Positions 34,055 through 43,344 of a stretch of 64,000 nucleotides of DNA are shown one piece after another. Origin of the DNA: Gemmatimonadota bacterium. Its GTDB lineage: Bacteria; Gemmatimonadota; Gemmatimonadetes; Gemmatimonadales; Gemmatimonadaceae. A program made the position numbers and the translations under genes. The DNA is taken from NCBI GenBank assembly GCA_026387895.1, contig JAPLKT010000148.1, forward strand, positions 1-64,000. The letters are read 5' to 3'. Each line of letters starts with the position of its first letter. Positions within the stretch are counted from its first letter, which is position 1. The notes below the pieces were generated by a model. That model did no database searches, was not told the DNA's origin, and saw nothing but the letters and a program-made list of their open reading frames with translations.

Positions 34055-35377
34055 GTGAAGATTGCTCTGCGCCGCCACATCGCTCATATCGCTCATACTG
34101 TGAGTCTGATTGCTTCGTTCGCGACAATCCTGAACGCGCAAACGGCTCCCGCCAAGTCGTCACCGCACCCGATCGCACTCCGCTTCGGTTCGCTCGTGGA
34201 AGGATCTGGTCGTGTGGTGCGCGACGCGGTGATCGTTATCGATGGCGATCGGATTGTGAGCGTCGGGACCGGAGATCCTGCAGTCCCCAAGGGCGCGACG
34301 GTCCACGATCTCCGCCCCTACACTGCGATTCCGGGCATGGTCGACGTGCACACGCACATGTCGTTCTGGCGCAGTCGCGATAACCCGCTCGGGACGGGCG
34401 TTACGCGCAACAAGGACTCGGTGGTGATGCTCGCCGTCGAGAATCTGCGCAAGACGTTGGAAACCGGCGTCACGACGGTACGCGATCTTGGTGCGTCGAA
34501 CTACGTCGATATCGCACTGCGCGATTCTATCAATAAAGGCGTGATGGTCGGACCGCGGATGTATGTGGTCGGCTACGGACTCTCACGCGCGACCGCTGGA
34601 CGCAACGGCGGGCCGCCAGCGCGCAGTCCTACCACGGGACGCATCGTGGATACGCTCGACATTGCCGAAGCGATTCGTACGCAGGTTGCCGCGGGTGCTG
34701 ACTGGATCAAGATGTACGGCTCAACCGGCACCTACGCGAACGTGACAGGGCGTCAAACCTTTACCGATCGCGAAATGCAGGTGGCCGTCGATGCCGCCCA
34801 CGCACTCGGACGGCGCATTGCAATTCACTCCTACGGTGACACCGGCGGACGCGCGGCAATGCGCGCCGGGGCAGAATCCGTCGAGCATGTGTCTGGAATG
34901 GCGGACGTCACGCTCGCGGAATGGGCGCGAAAGGGCACCTACTATGTGCCAACCATTGACCACAACCGCTTCTACGCCGAAAACGCGGTGTTGCTCGGCT
35001 ACACGCCGGAGCAGGTGGCTGGGCTCGATTCGTTTCGTTTGCTGAATCTCGAAACCGCACGGCGCGCAGTGAAGGCCGGTGTGAAAATCGCTATGGGGTC
35101 GGACGCGGTCTACTGGATGTTCGGTGAGAACACACGCGAACTGGCGTGGCTCGTGAAGGCCGGGATGACGCCCGCGCAGGCGCTTACTTCAGCGACAACA
35201 GGAGGCGCCGAACTCCTCGGACTGAGCGAGAAGATTGGGCGCATCGCCCCTGGTTACTACGCCGATATCGTGGCGGTAGAAGGAAATCCGCTGAACGATA
35301 TCGACGTCGCGATCACCAAGGTGCGCTGGGTGATGAAGGGCGGGGCGGTGGTTGTCGATAAGCGCACACCGCGCTGA
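34055..35377 (+). CDS. Secreted amidohydrolase, imidazolonepropionase/prolidase-like
   Basis: 440 residues, GTG start, signal region HTVSLIASFATILNAQTA. Metal ligands are visible: HxH in GMVDVHTHMS, the carbamylated Lys in DWIKMYGSTG, His in RIAIHSYGD, His in SVEHVSGMAD and Asp in AMGSDAVYW. The composite end is APGYYADIVAVEGNPL. Family members in this fold hydrolyse X-Pro/X-Lys dipeptides or cyclic amides. The gene is 29 nt after the M48 gene and ends the long plus-strand operon. Substrate unknown. Confidence 0.9.
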   Translation: MKIALRRHIAHIAHTVSLIASFATILNAQTAPAKSSPHPIALRFGSLVEGSGRVVRDAVIVIDGDRIVSVGTGDPAVPKGATVHDLRPYTAIPGMVDVHTHMSFWRSRDNPLGTGVTRNKDSVVMLAVENLRKTLETGVTTVRDLGASNYVDIALRDSINKGVMVGPRMYVVGYGLSRATAGRNGGPPARSPTTGRIVDTLDIAEAIRTQVAAGADWIKMYGSTGTYANVTGRQTFTDREMQVAVDAAHALGRRIAIHSYGDTGGRAAMRAGAESVEHVSGMADVTLAEWARKGTYYVPTIDHNRFYAENAVLLGYTPEQVAGLDSFRLLNLETARRAVKAGVKIAMGSDAVYWMFGENTRELAWLVKAGMTPAQALTSATTGGAELLGLSEKIGRIAPGYYADIVAVEGNPLNDIDVAITKVRWVMKGGAVVVDKRTPR

Positions 35378-35393
35378 TCCCCAGAGGCTACGG

Positions 35394-35417
35394 CGAGCGA
35401 CGGCTAGCGGTCGCTCG
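35394..35417. terminator. Convergent hairpin after the amidohydrolase gene
   Basis: Perfect 8-bp arms CGAGCGAC (35394-35401) and GTCGCTCG (35410-35417), 8-nt loop. It overlaps the stop of the converging SGNH gene (35404). No T tract, so a weak bidirectional terminator at best. Confidence 0.4.
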
Positions 35418-36213
35418 AAGCTGCGGCGTTGTTCGTCGCAGTCCAAGCCAAGGCCTGCAGGCGGGCCGCCAGCTCTTTCGAGATCTCGACCTTCGGTGCA
35501 CTTGCTGGCGGCCCATGCGGAGGCTGTTCGTGCGTGGTACGTGAGGTCGCAGGGAGCCCAACAGGGCTCCGGCCGTAGAGTGTGGCGTAGAAGACCGAGG
35601 CGGCGAGATACGTGCCTGCTTCGCTTGGATGACTACCGTCCGCTACGAACAGGGCTGAATGCGTACCTGCGGGCACCGTCTCTGCTGCGCGGAACGCCGC
35701 CCACGCTTCGCCGACATGCGCGACCTTGCCGCCAGTTGCCGCCGCGGCACGATGATAGCCACGCGTGAGTGAATCCTGTGTCGACGAGTCAATCTCCTTG
35801 GCCCAGGTCTCGTACCACACGAGCTTGGCGCCGATTTTCTTTACCGCGTCGGCGATCGTGCGCGCATCCCGAAGCATCAGCGCTGGATTATTGATCGGGC
35901 GCGTGCTCTGTTCCTGCAGCACGACCACATCCCAGCCACCACGCCGAATCGCGGACATGGCGTCGCCGAGTGCGAGGTGTCGCTCGAGCGTTGCGGCGCC
36001 AACGAGCACCTGTTCGGCAACGAATGGCCGGGATTCATGCGCCGCGGTGGCCAAGTCGCCAATCACGCTTGGCAGATCATTGTAGTAGATGTAGCTGTTC
36101 CCGACGAACAGAACCCGGAGTGGGTTGACCTCCTGCGCACCAATCGAAACGCCGAACGGTGCGGTGAGAGCAAGGGTCAATCCGAGGAAGAGCGTGCGAA
36201 AACGATTCGACAT
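35404..36213 (-). CDS. Secreted SGNH/GDSL-type hydrolase
   Basis: The ATG at 36213 gives 269 residues with a signal peptide (FLGLTLALTAPFGVSIGAQ). The longer frame runs under the GNAT gene. SGNH blocks: VLFVGNSYIYYNDLP (block I Ser in GNS), a Gly block near LVGAATLERHLALGD, VVVLQEQSTRP, and the catalytic Asp/His in VADGSHPSEAGTYLA. Such enzymes are esterases or acyl/acetyl hydrolases acting on lipids or glycans. The gene is 56 nt downstream of the GNAT gene. Substrate unknown. Confidence 0.85.
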   Translation of the reverse strand: MSNRFRTLFLGLTLALTAPFGVSIGAQEVNPLRVLFVGNSYIYYNDLPSVIGDLATAAHESRPFVAEQVLVGAATLERHLALGDAMSAIRRGGWDVVVLQEQSTRPINNPALMLRDARTIADAVKKIGAKLVWYETWAKEIDSSTQDSLTRGYHRAAAATGGKVAHVGEAWAAFRAAETVPAGTHSALFVADGSHPSEAGTYLAASVFYATLYGRSPVGLPATSRTTHEQPPHGPPASAPKVEISKELAARLQALAWTATNNAAASSDR

Positions 36214-36269
36214 GGGGACCGTGCCAGAGTGAATGGCTGCTGCGAGACAATCCGATTGGCACAGCGGAG

Positions 36270-36806
36270 TTATAAGGAGCGTTCCATTCGAACGAAGTTG
36301 ACGTGCATGCCGCCGTGCACGGGATGTTCCACCCGTTCGACCGCATGATACCCCAAGCGCTCGTAGAATGGAACGCCAGGCAAGGTGGCCATGAGCGCTG
36401 CGCGGTGAAAGCCTTTCGCTCGCGCAGCGTCTTCTGCGTGAGCAAGCAGTGCGCGCCCGACGCCGGTGCGCGCACAGTCTGGGTCTACGAAGAACGCGCG
36501 AATGCGTGCTGCGTCGCACGCTGGGTCGAGGCGCGGGTCCTCGGCGGTTTTTGTCTGATCGCCGCCGAACAACGTTCGACGATCGCTCCATCTACCGCAG
36601 GCAATCAGAGCGCCATCGCGTTCCACAACGAAATACGATGTGTCGTGGATGAGTTGTGTGTCTACGCCGAAGATATACGCCACCAGCGCCTCGATGTCGG
36701 CGTCGGAGTAATAGCCTTTGCTCAGCGCGCGCGCTGAACGCGCGATAAACGCGTTCAGTGTCGAAACCTCATCGAGGCGAGCGGGACGAATTTGCACGAC
36801 TGTCAT
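36270..36806 (-). CDS. GNAT-family N-acetyltransferase
   Basis: 178 residues. The acetyl-CoA-binding motif A is seen in FVDPDCARTGVGRALLAHAEDAARAKG, with the preceding beta strand (IRAFFVDP) and the closing VPFYERLGYHAVERVEHP. The N-terminal region (VQIRPARLDEVSTLNAFIA) is typical. It transfers an acetyl group from acetyl-CoA to an unknown amine. Cytoplasmic. It lies 25 nt after the stop of the M28 peptidase gene on the same strand, so it may be co-transcribed. Confidence 0.9.
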   Translation of the reverse strand: MTVVQIRPARLDEVSTLNAFIARSARALSKGYYSDADIEALVAYIFGVDTQLIHDTSYFVVERDGALIACGRWSDRRTLFGGDQTKTAEDPRLDPACDAARIRAFFVDPDCARTGVGRALLAHAEDAARAKGFHRAALMATLPGVPFYERLGYHAVERVEHPVHGGMHVNFVRMERSL

Positions 36807-36831
36807 GGCGCGCGGAGAATTCGGCGGACGA

Positions 36832-38238
36832 CTAATGCATCTTTCGCGGCATGCGGCTGTCGGCCATGGCGGCGTGGTAGACGTACGATGCCATGATCGT
36901 CGCGTTCTTCATCAGGTCGTTGGCTTGGATTCCCTCGAGGAAATCCATGTTCGTGTGGCCGCCGGTGCCGGGGGTGTGATCCTGGAGGAACTGAAACCCC
37001 GGGAGTCCGACCTCGTCGAACGAGATATGGTCCGTGCTGCCAACGCCTTGGTTCGACACCGTCGTCATGCCGAGGTCGCGGAAGGGTTCCATCCACGCGG
37101 TGAGCTGCGCACGCGCTTGTTCGTTGCCTTGCAAGTAAATGCCACGGTACTGCGCCGCGCCGTAGTCCTGATTGAAGTACGCAGAGAGTTTTTCGTACTC
37201 TGCTTTCGCGCCGACGGCAGAATCTTTGGGATTCCCAAAGTGCTTTTTTACGTACGCGCGTGATCCAAAGAGTCCCTGCTCCTCACCGGCCCAGAGGGCA
37301 ATGCGGATCGTGCGCCGCGGCTTAGCCCCCACCGCCTTGAGGATTCGCGCAGCTTCCATCACCACGGCGACGCCAGAGGTGTTGTCGCTCGCGTTCGGGC
37401 TTGCGTGCCAGGTGTCGAGGTGCGCGCCCATCATGACGATCTCGTCTTTCAGGTCTGATCCTGGAATCTCGGCCACAATGTTCATGGCCTGTTCCACTCG
37501 ATCGCCGATCTTATTGCGCACGTCAACTTCAACCTTGACGGGGATTCCACGCTTCAGAATGCGGTACATCCGGTTGTAGTGCTCGGGAGTGATGGCAACG
37601 AGCGGAACCGAGTTGAGCATTCCCTCACGCGACCAGCCGTCCTTTGCAGACCCAGGACGAGAATACCCGCGCACCGCACCGAGCCATCCGCTTTCGCATT
37701 GGAGCACGACCGCCACCCCTTCGGCTTTGTAGAAGGCCATTTTCTCCTCAGCGTTCAGGAGGTCTGGGTTTCCCTTGATCGTGCCGCGGTACTTCGCCAG
37801 ATCGTCGCGCGACTGCAGGTCGACGATCACCGCTGACACGTCGAGCTTGCCATTCGTGCTGGCTGTATGTGCGATCGGGTAGCCGACCATCGGCGTGTAG
37901 TCCGGTTCGAGCAGGTGGAGCGACACGTATTCGTTGTCCCACGTGACGCCGTAGTCCATAAAGGGTTCGGCGGCGACATTCGCGAGCCCTATGCTTTTGA
38001 GTTCGCTCTGCACCCAGCCTTGGGCGCGTTTCATGTCGTTGGACATGGTGAGGCGTGCGCCGAGGACGTCGGCGATGTAACTCTCGAACTCCATGACTTT
38101 GGAGTGTTGGAGTCCCTCCTCGCGGATTTTTGCGACCATCACCGGATCGACGGACGGGGTGGCGTGCGGAAATGCGGCCGCGGCGAGGAGCAGGGCACTG
38201 GCCGTGAGCGGACGGAGGACGCGTACACGTGATAGCAT
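36832..38238 (-). CDS. Secreted M28 peptidase (carboxypeptidase Q-like)
   Basis: 468 residues. Signal peptide (LTASALLLAAAAFPHATPS). A protease-associated insert lies before the catalytic domain (about 110-245, with VVLQCESGWLGAVRGY). The M28 zinc site follows: MMGAHLDTWHASPNASDNTSG (His, bridging Asp), LWAGEEQGLFGSRAY (Glu pair), an Asp near GSTDHISFDEVGLPG and the last His in DHTPGTGGHTNMD. It resembles the plasma glutamate carboxypeptidase/carboxypeptidase Q subgroup, which releases unsubstituted dipeptides or amino acids. It should act in the periplasm or outside. Confidence 0.92.
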   Translation of the reverse strand: MLSRVRVLRPLTASALLLAAAAFPHATPSVDPVMVAKIREEGLQHSKVMEFESYIADVLGARLTMSNDMKRAQGWVQSELKSIGLANVAAEPFMDYGVTWDNEYVSLHLLEPDYTPMVGYPIAHTASTNGKLDVSAVIVDLQSRDDLAKYRGTIKGNPDLLNAEEKMAFYKAEGVAVVLQCESGWLGAVRGYSRPGSAKDGWSREGMLNSVPLVAITPEHYNRMYRILKRGIPVKVEVDVRNKIGDRVEQAMNIVAEIPGSDLKDEIVMMGAHLDTWHASPNASDNTSGVAVVMEAARILKAVGAKPRRTIRIALWAGEEQGLFGSRAYVKKHFGNPKDSAVGAKAEYEKLSAYFNQDYGAAQYRGIYLQGNEQARAQLTAWMEPFRDLGMTTVSNQGVGSTDHISFDEVGLPGFQFLQDHTPGTGGHTNMDFLEGIQANDLMKNATIMASYVYHAAMADSRMPRKMH

Positions 38239-38315
38239 GAGGGCTCCTTACGGGTGGGCGCTGACGTTTTCTGTCCGACTCAGACCTGTGAACTGCACTG
38301 CACTGCGCGGCGACC

Positions 38316-39782
38316 TCAGTGAGGAACGAGCGACCCGCTGATTCTCGAGACCGCGCGCAAGAAGACTTCAAAATCCTCCCACTTCGCCCGATGGTTCGAA
38401 CAGGCGACCCGGATGATATACCGCCCATCGAACTGCGACCCGCTGGGCACCGCGGTCCCCTCCTCCTGCAATCGGAGCAGAAGTTCCTTGGTGAGTGCGT
38501 CCTCCTGCTCGCCCGTGAGTCCGGGACGTACCAAGCGGAAACAGACGATGTTGAGCGTGACGGGGGTGACCACCTCCACCTCCGGCATCAGCCGCAGTCG
38601 CCGCTCGAGTTCTCGCGCCTGCGCCACATTCTGCTCAATCAGCTGCGTAAAAGCGTCCACCCCGTGGGCCTTGAGCGACATCCAGACCTTGAGCGCCTTG
38701 AACCCGCGGGTGAGCTCCGGCCCCCGATCAGCAAAGGGGATTCCGCCCGCAATCACCCCGCGCCCTTCGTCGCGCAAATAGCTTGGCGTTAGCGCGAAGG
38801 TTGCGCGGTGCACCTCGGGGTCGCGCACTAAGAAGCAGGCGATCTCGTAGGGGAGGTACATCCACTTGTGGAGGTCGAAGGCGAGCGAATCGGCCCGTTC
38901 CATGCCGTGCACAATCGGCGCCAACTCGGGTGAGAGGCGCGCCAGCGCGCCAAAGGCGCCGTCCACATGGAACCAGAGCGACTCGGCCGCACAGAGGTCC
39001 GCCAGCGCGTTCAGGTCGTCGGTGGCACCGCTGTTCACTGTGCCGGCGGTGCCAATCACGCAGATCGGGCGCATGCCGGCGGCGCGGTCGGCCGCGATGG
39101 CGGCACGCAGGGCCGGGAGGTCGATTCGCATGTCCGAGCCCACCGGGACTTTTCGCAGTGAAGCACTTCCCATGCCGAGGAGTTCTACCCCCTTCTGCGC
39201 CCAGGAATGCACTTCGACCGAGGCGTACACCGTGAGCCGCGGCTGGGAGTGCAGCCCCTCGGTACGAACGTCAAATCCCGCCTTCGCGTGCCGCGCCACC
39301 GCGAGGCTCAGGATGTTCGCCATCGACCCGCCACTGACCAGCAATCCACTCGACGTCGCGGGCATCCCCATCAACTCGGCGAGCCACTTGATCACCTGCA
39401 GCTCGACCAGCTTGGGCGACTGATCCAACCCGGCCAGATGGGCGTTCATGCCGGCAGCGAGCATGTCGGCCATCATGCCGAGTGGGGTGCCATTGCCCTG
39501 GATCCATCCCCAGAACCGGGGGTGTCGGTTGCCGTTGGTGAAGGGGAGGATTTCCCGTACAAACTGGTCGTAGGCCGCTTCCGGGGACTGAGCGGCCATT
39601 GGGAGGGGCTCCCCCGTCAGCGAGGCTCGTACCTCACCCGGAATCGGCTGCCAGGGGCGGGTGTCGGGGAGGTCGCGAGTAAAGGCGAGCGAGTCGTCCA
39701 CCATACGGTGGGCGAGGGCTCGGAAGGCGTCCCAGTCGTGCGGGTCGAGGGAGGCGTCGGCGTCGTGGCGCGGAAGAGGCAT
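38316..39782 (-). CDS. PLP-dependent amino acid decarboxylase (group II)
   Basis: 488 residues. Aromatic-L-amino-acid/glutamate decarboxylase family: HPRFWGWIQGNGTPLG (N-terminal substrate loop), LLVSGGSMANILSL, VYASVEVHSWAQKG with the PLP-stacking His, WFHVDGAFGAL with the PLP Asp, and the Schiff-base Lys in LAFDLHKWMYLPYEIA. No signal peptide, so cytoplasmic. It diverges from the TolB-amidohydrolase gene with 156 bp between starts. The amino acid cannot be assigned from this reading; tyrosine, tryptophan or phenylalanine-type substrates are most common for the group. Confidence 0.93.
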   Translation of the reverse strand: MPLPRHDADASLDPHDWDAFRALAHRMVDDSLAFTRDLPDTRPWQPIPGEVRASLTGEPLPMAAQSPEAAYDQFVREILPFTNGNRHPRFWGWIQGNGTPLGMMADMLAAGMNAHLAGLDQSPKLVELQVIKWLAELMGMPATSSGLLVSGGSMANILSLAVARHAKAGFDVRTEGLHSQPRLTVYASVEVHSWAQKGVELLGMGSASLRKVPVGSDMRIDLPALRAAIAADRAAGMRPICVIGTAGTVNSGATDDLNALADLCAAESLWFHVDGAFGALARLSPELAPIVHGMERADSLAFDLHKWMYLPYEIACFLVRDPEVHRATFALTPSYLRDEGRGVIAGGIPFADRGPELTRGFKALKVWMSLKAHGVDAFTQLIEQNVAQARELERRLRLMPEVEVVTPVTLNIVCFRLVRPGLTGEQEDALTKELLLRLQEEGTAVPSGSQFDGRYIIRVACSNHRAKWEDFEVFLRAVSRISGSLVPH

Positions 39783-39938
39783 CCAAGAACGATAGTCGGG
39801 GCGGCTCCAACGGGCGACCTGAGAGCACGGATCGCGCCCAGCCCCCGACTGTTCAGGGGGTGCATATTGCCGAATCCGGTCGACTGTCGCACTTTCAAGC
39901 CACCTCGCGTCACCCTCCCTCTCGCTTTCGGTCCTGCC

Positions 39939-42900
39939 ATGGCATTGCGCCCTTCGCGGCTCCTCGCCTTACTCGCGCTCCCTGTCACGTTGCTGGCTCA
40001 GCGCGGCGCCCAACCGCCCCGCGATCCCATGCAAGAGGGATTGCCGCTCCGTCCTGATCGCACCTTCTCCTTCACGACGAAGACGGGGAACTGGACCTCG
40101 CTCGACGTGTCGCCGGACGGCAAGTCACTCGTCTTCGATCTCCTCGGCGACATCTACACGATGCCGATCACCGGTGGGAAGGCAATGCCGATCACGCAGG
40201 GAATGGCCTTCGACGGTCAGCCGCGCTACTCGCCAGACGGCAAGAAGATCACCTTCGTGAGTGATCGCGACGGTGGGTGGAACGTCTACACGATGTCGCT
40301 CGACAAGAAGGACACTGTGCAGATCACGCGTGGCAAGACCAACGACTATCAGTCGCCCGAGTTCACGCCCGACGGTAAGTACATCATTACCGCGCGCGGC
40401 ACGAAGCTGTGGATCTATCACACGGACGGTGGCACTGGGCAAGCGCTGATTCGCCGCGATGCCGCAGCTGCCGGGCGCGGTGGCGCTGCGGGTACCGACG
40501 TGATGCGCGAAATCGGCGCCGCCTTTGGCAAGGACGCACGGTACCTCTGGTTCGCAGAGCGGCGTGGCTCGTGGATCTACAACACGCCGATGAGCGACTA
40601 CCAGCTCGCCGTGTACGATCGCGAGTCTGGTGAAGTCAGTATTCGCGAGAGCCGCTGGGGCTCGGCGTTCCGTCCGACGCTCTCGCCTGACGGCAAGTGG
40701 CTCGTGTATGGCACGCGCCATATCGATCAGACCTATCTCCGCATCCGCGACTTAGCGAGCGGCGAGGATAAGTGGCTCGTTGGCCCCGTGTCGCGCGACG
40801 ATCAGGAATCCCGCGCGTCGCTCGACGTCTACCCGGGTATGAGCTTCACTCCGGATTCCAAGTTCCTGATTGCGACCTGGAATGGAAAGCTCTGGAAGCA
40901 GCCGATCGATGGGAGCGCTGCAACGGAGATTGTGTACGAAGCCGATGTGAAGCAGGCACTCGGACCGGCCGTGCATCACGACTATCCGATCGCCGATTCG
41001 TCGACCTTTACGATCAAGCAGATCCGCGACGCGGTTCCCTCGCCCGACGGGCGTCGGTTGGCGTTCGTGGCGCTCGACCATCTCTATGTGATGGACTACC
41101 CGAATGGCACGCCCAAGCGTCTGACGACCGGCGATTTGGGTGAGTTCCAGCCAGCCTGGAGCGCCGATGGTCAGTGGATTGCGTATACCACCTTCACCGC
41201 CAGCGACGGCGGTGCACTCTTCCGCGTGCGTGGTGACGGGAGCGCGGCACCGCAGAAACTCACCACGCAGAGCTTCTTCTGGCAGCGCCCCGCGTTCACG
41301 CCAGACGGACAGCGTGTTGTTGCCCTCAAGAGCCCCTCACGCAGCTTCTCCGAGATGTCGACGGGTGGCGGTGGTGGTGGTGGTGGGAACGCCGACCTCG
41401 TGTGGATCCCGGCCTCGGGTGGCGCGTTCACCTTGATCGCTCCGTCCGGCGGCCTCAGCAATCCGCATTTCGTAAATGGCGACGGCACCCGCATCTATTT
41501 GTACGGCGGTCAGCGCGGCCTCGCCTCGATGCGCTGGGACGGCACCGATGTGAAGACGCATCTCCGAATCGCCAAGGGCGGCGGCGGTGCTGATGCAGGC
41601 GGCGGTGGTGGTCGTGGCGGCGGCGCCAGCTGGGCGCAGATCTCGCCGCTCGGCGATCAAGCGCTGGCCCAGGTCGGCAACGACGTCTATCTCGTCACCA
41701 TCCCGTACCTCGGTGGTGATGCCCCAACGGTGACCGTGGGCGACGGCGGAAACTTCCCGAGCAAGAAGCTCTCCGATATCGGCGCGCAGTTCCCCGCCTG
41801 GGGAATGGACGGCAAGACGGTGCACTGGTCGATCGGCAATGCGCATGTCGTGTACGACATCGACCGTGCGCGCGCCTTCGACGATTCGGTGCGACGTGTC
41901 CGCGGCGCAGTCGCGACCGACAGCACGGGCGCGCCCGCAGCGGGTGGCCGCGGTGGCCGCGGTGGCGCAGCTGCCGCGCCGATGTTCCAGCCGGCAGAAC
42001 ACCGCATTCGTATTCAAGCGCCCCGTGATATGCCGGAGGGAAGCGTGGTGCTCCGCGGCGCGCGGATTGTCACGATGAAGGGGAAGGAAGTCATCGAAGG
42101 TGGTGACATTGTCATCACCAACAACCGCATCGTCGGCGTCGGCAAGCGGGGTAGTGTGACCGTGCCGGCTGGCGCAAAGGTAATGGATGTCAGCGGCAAG
42201 ACCATCATCCCGGGCTTCGTCGACACGCACGCGCATCTGCGCGTCTCAAATAGCGTGCACCGCGAGCCGGTGTGGAGTTACCTAGCGAACCTCGCTTACG
42301 GTGTAACTACCGGGCGTGATCCGCAGACGGGCACGACCGATGTGCTCTCGTACGAAGACCAGGTCGTGGCCGGCAAGATCCTCGGTCCTCGCATCTACTC
42401 CACGGGTCCCGGGCTCTTTGGCGCAAGCAATGCCAATGGCGAGAACATCCGCGACTTGGCGCACGCGCGCACGGTGCTCAAGCGCTACTCCGAGTACTAC
42501 GACACCAAGACGCTCAAGGAGTACGCCACCGGAAACCGCGAGCAGCGGCAGTGGATCATCCAGGCGGCCAACGAGCTCAAGTTGATGCCGACGACCGAAG
42601 GGTCGCTCGACATCAAGATGAACATCACCGAAGCCATCGACGGCTACAGCGGGCATGAGCACACCATCCCGACGTACCCGTTGCAGAGCGACGTGCTGCG
42701 TTTGCTGAAGGAATCGGGCATGGTCTACACGCCCACAATCATCGTGGCGTATGGTGCCCCTTGGGGCGAGAACTACTGGTACGAGCACATGGATCTGCTC
42801 AACGACATGAAGCTGCGTCGCTTCACGCCGTGGAGTGATCTCGAAGGAAAAATCCTACGCCGCGGCGGTTCGCCGGGCGCGGTAACCACCGGCGCGAGCG

Positions 42901-43340
42901 CGGGGTGGTTCCACGACTCGCAGTATGGCATGCAGGTGATCTCTGAGGACATGAAGAACATCCTCGCCGCTGGTGGACGCATTGGCATCGGTTCGCATGG
43001 TCAGCAGCAGGGCATCGGCTTCCACTGGGAACTGTGGAACGTCGCGTGGGCGAACATGGATCCGCATGACGCGCTCCGTGTCGCGACCCAGATGGGCGCC
43101 GAAGCAATCGGACTCGGCAAGGACATCGGCTCACTCGAGACGGGAAAGCTTGCCGACCTGCTGGTGCTCGACAAGAACCCATTGCAGAGCATTCGTAACA
43201 GCACCGCGATCAAGTACGTGATGAAAAACGGCCGTCTGTATGAGGCGAATACGCTGGACGAGGTCTATCCACGACAGAAGCCGGCGGGCGTGTTCCCGTG
43301 GGCCGCGGAAGATCCGGACAAAGCTCCCAAGCGGAAGTAA
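39939..43340 (+). CDS. Secreted TolB-propeller/amidohydrolase fusion
   Basis: ATG at 39939 gives 1133 residues with a short signal (LLALLALPVTLLAQRG). Residues about 40-650 are repeated TolB/WD40-like blades with the SPDGKxxxF signature (VSPDGKSLVF, YSPDGKKITF, LSPDGKWLVY). Residues about 690-1100 are an amidohydrolase: PGFVDTHAHLRVSN (HxH), SGHEHTIPTYP, GIGSHGQQQGIGFHWE and LADLLVLDKNPL. Gly/Arg-rich inserts sit between blades. The longer upstream frame is the antisense of the decarboxylase. Similar fusions are common in Gemmatimonadota and Bacteroidota. Likely a peptide- or amide-degrading envelope enzyme. It precedes the tricorn gene by 4 nt. Confidence 0.92.
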   Translation: MALRPSRLLALLALPVTLLAQRGAQPPRDPMQEGLPLRPDRTFSFTTKTGNWTSLDVSPDGKSLVFDLLGDIYTMPITGGKAMPITQGMAFDGQPRYSPDGKKITFVSDRDGGWNVYTMSLDKKDTVQITRGKTNDYQSPEFTPDGKYIITARGTKLWIYHTDGGTGQALIRRDAAAAGRGGAAGTDVMREIGAAFGKDARYLWFAERRGSWIYNTPMSDYQLAVYDRESGEVSIRESRWGSAFRPTLSPDGKWLVYGTRHIDQTYLRIRDLASGEDKWLVGPVSRDDQESRASLDVYPGMSFTPDSKFLIATWNGKLWKQPIDGSAATEIVYEADVKQALGPAVHHDYPIADSSTFTIKQIRDAVPSPDGRRLAFVALDHLYVMDYPNGTPKRLTTGDLGEFQPAWSADGQWIAYTTFTASDGGALFRVRGDGSAAPQKLTTQSFFWQRPAFTPDGQRVVALKSPSRSFSEMSTGGGGGGGGNADLVWIPASGGAFTLIAPSGGLSNPHFVNGDGTRIYLYGGQRGLASMRWDGTDVKTHLRIAKGGGGADAGGGGGRGGGASWAQISPLGDQALAQVGNDVYLVTIPYLGGDAPTVTVGDGGNFPSKKLSDIGAQFPAWGMDGKTVHWSIGNAHVVYDIDRARAFDDSVRRVRGAVATDSTGAPAAGGRGGRGGAAAAPMFQPAEHRIRIQAPRDMPEGSVVLRGARIVTMKGKEVIEGGDIVITNNRIVGVGKRGSVTVPAGAKVMDVSGKTIIPGFVDTHAHLRVSNSVHREPVWSYLANLAYGVTTGRDPQTGTTDVLSYEDQVVAGKILGPRIYSTGPGLFGASNANGENIRDLAHARTVLKRYSEYYDTKTLKEYATGNREQRQWIIQAANELKLMPTTEGSLDIKMNITEAIDGYSGHEHTIPTYPLQSDVLRLLKESGMVYTPTIIVAYGAPWGENYWYEHMDLLNDMKLRRFTPWSDLEGKILRRGGSPGAVTTGASAGWFHDSQYGMQVISEDMKNILAAGGRIGIGSHGQQQGIGFHWELWNVAWANMDPHDALRVATQMGAEAIGLGKDIGSLETGKLADLLVLDKNPLQSIRNSTAIKYVMKNGRLYEANTLDEVYPRQKPAGVFPWAAEDPDKAPKRK

Positions 43341-43344
43341 CCCA

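Noticed and set aside
39207-39938. Upstream 244-codon extension of the TolB-amidohydrolase
   Set aside because: It is antisense to the decarboxylase gene, Arg/His-rich, and the signal peptide begins at 39939.
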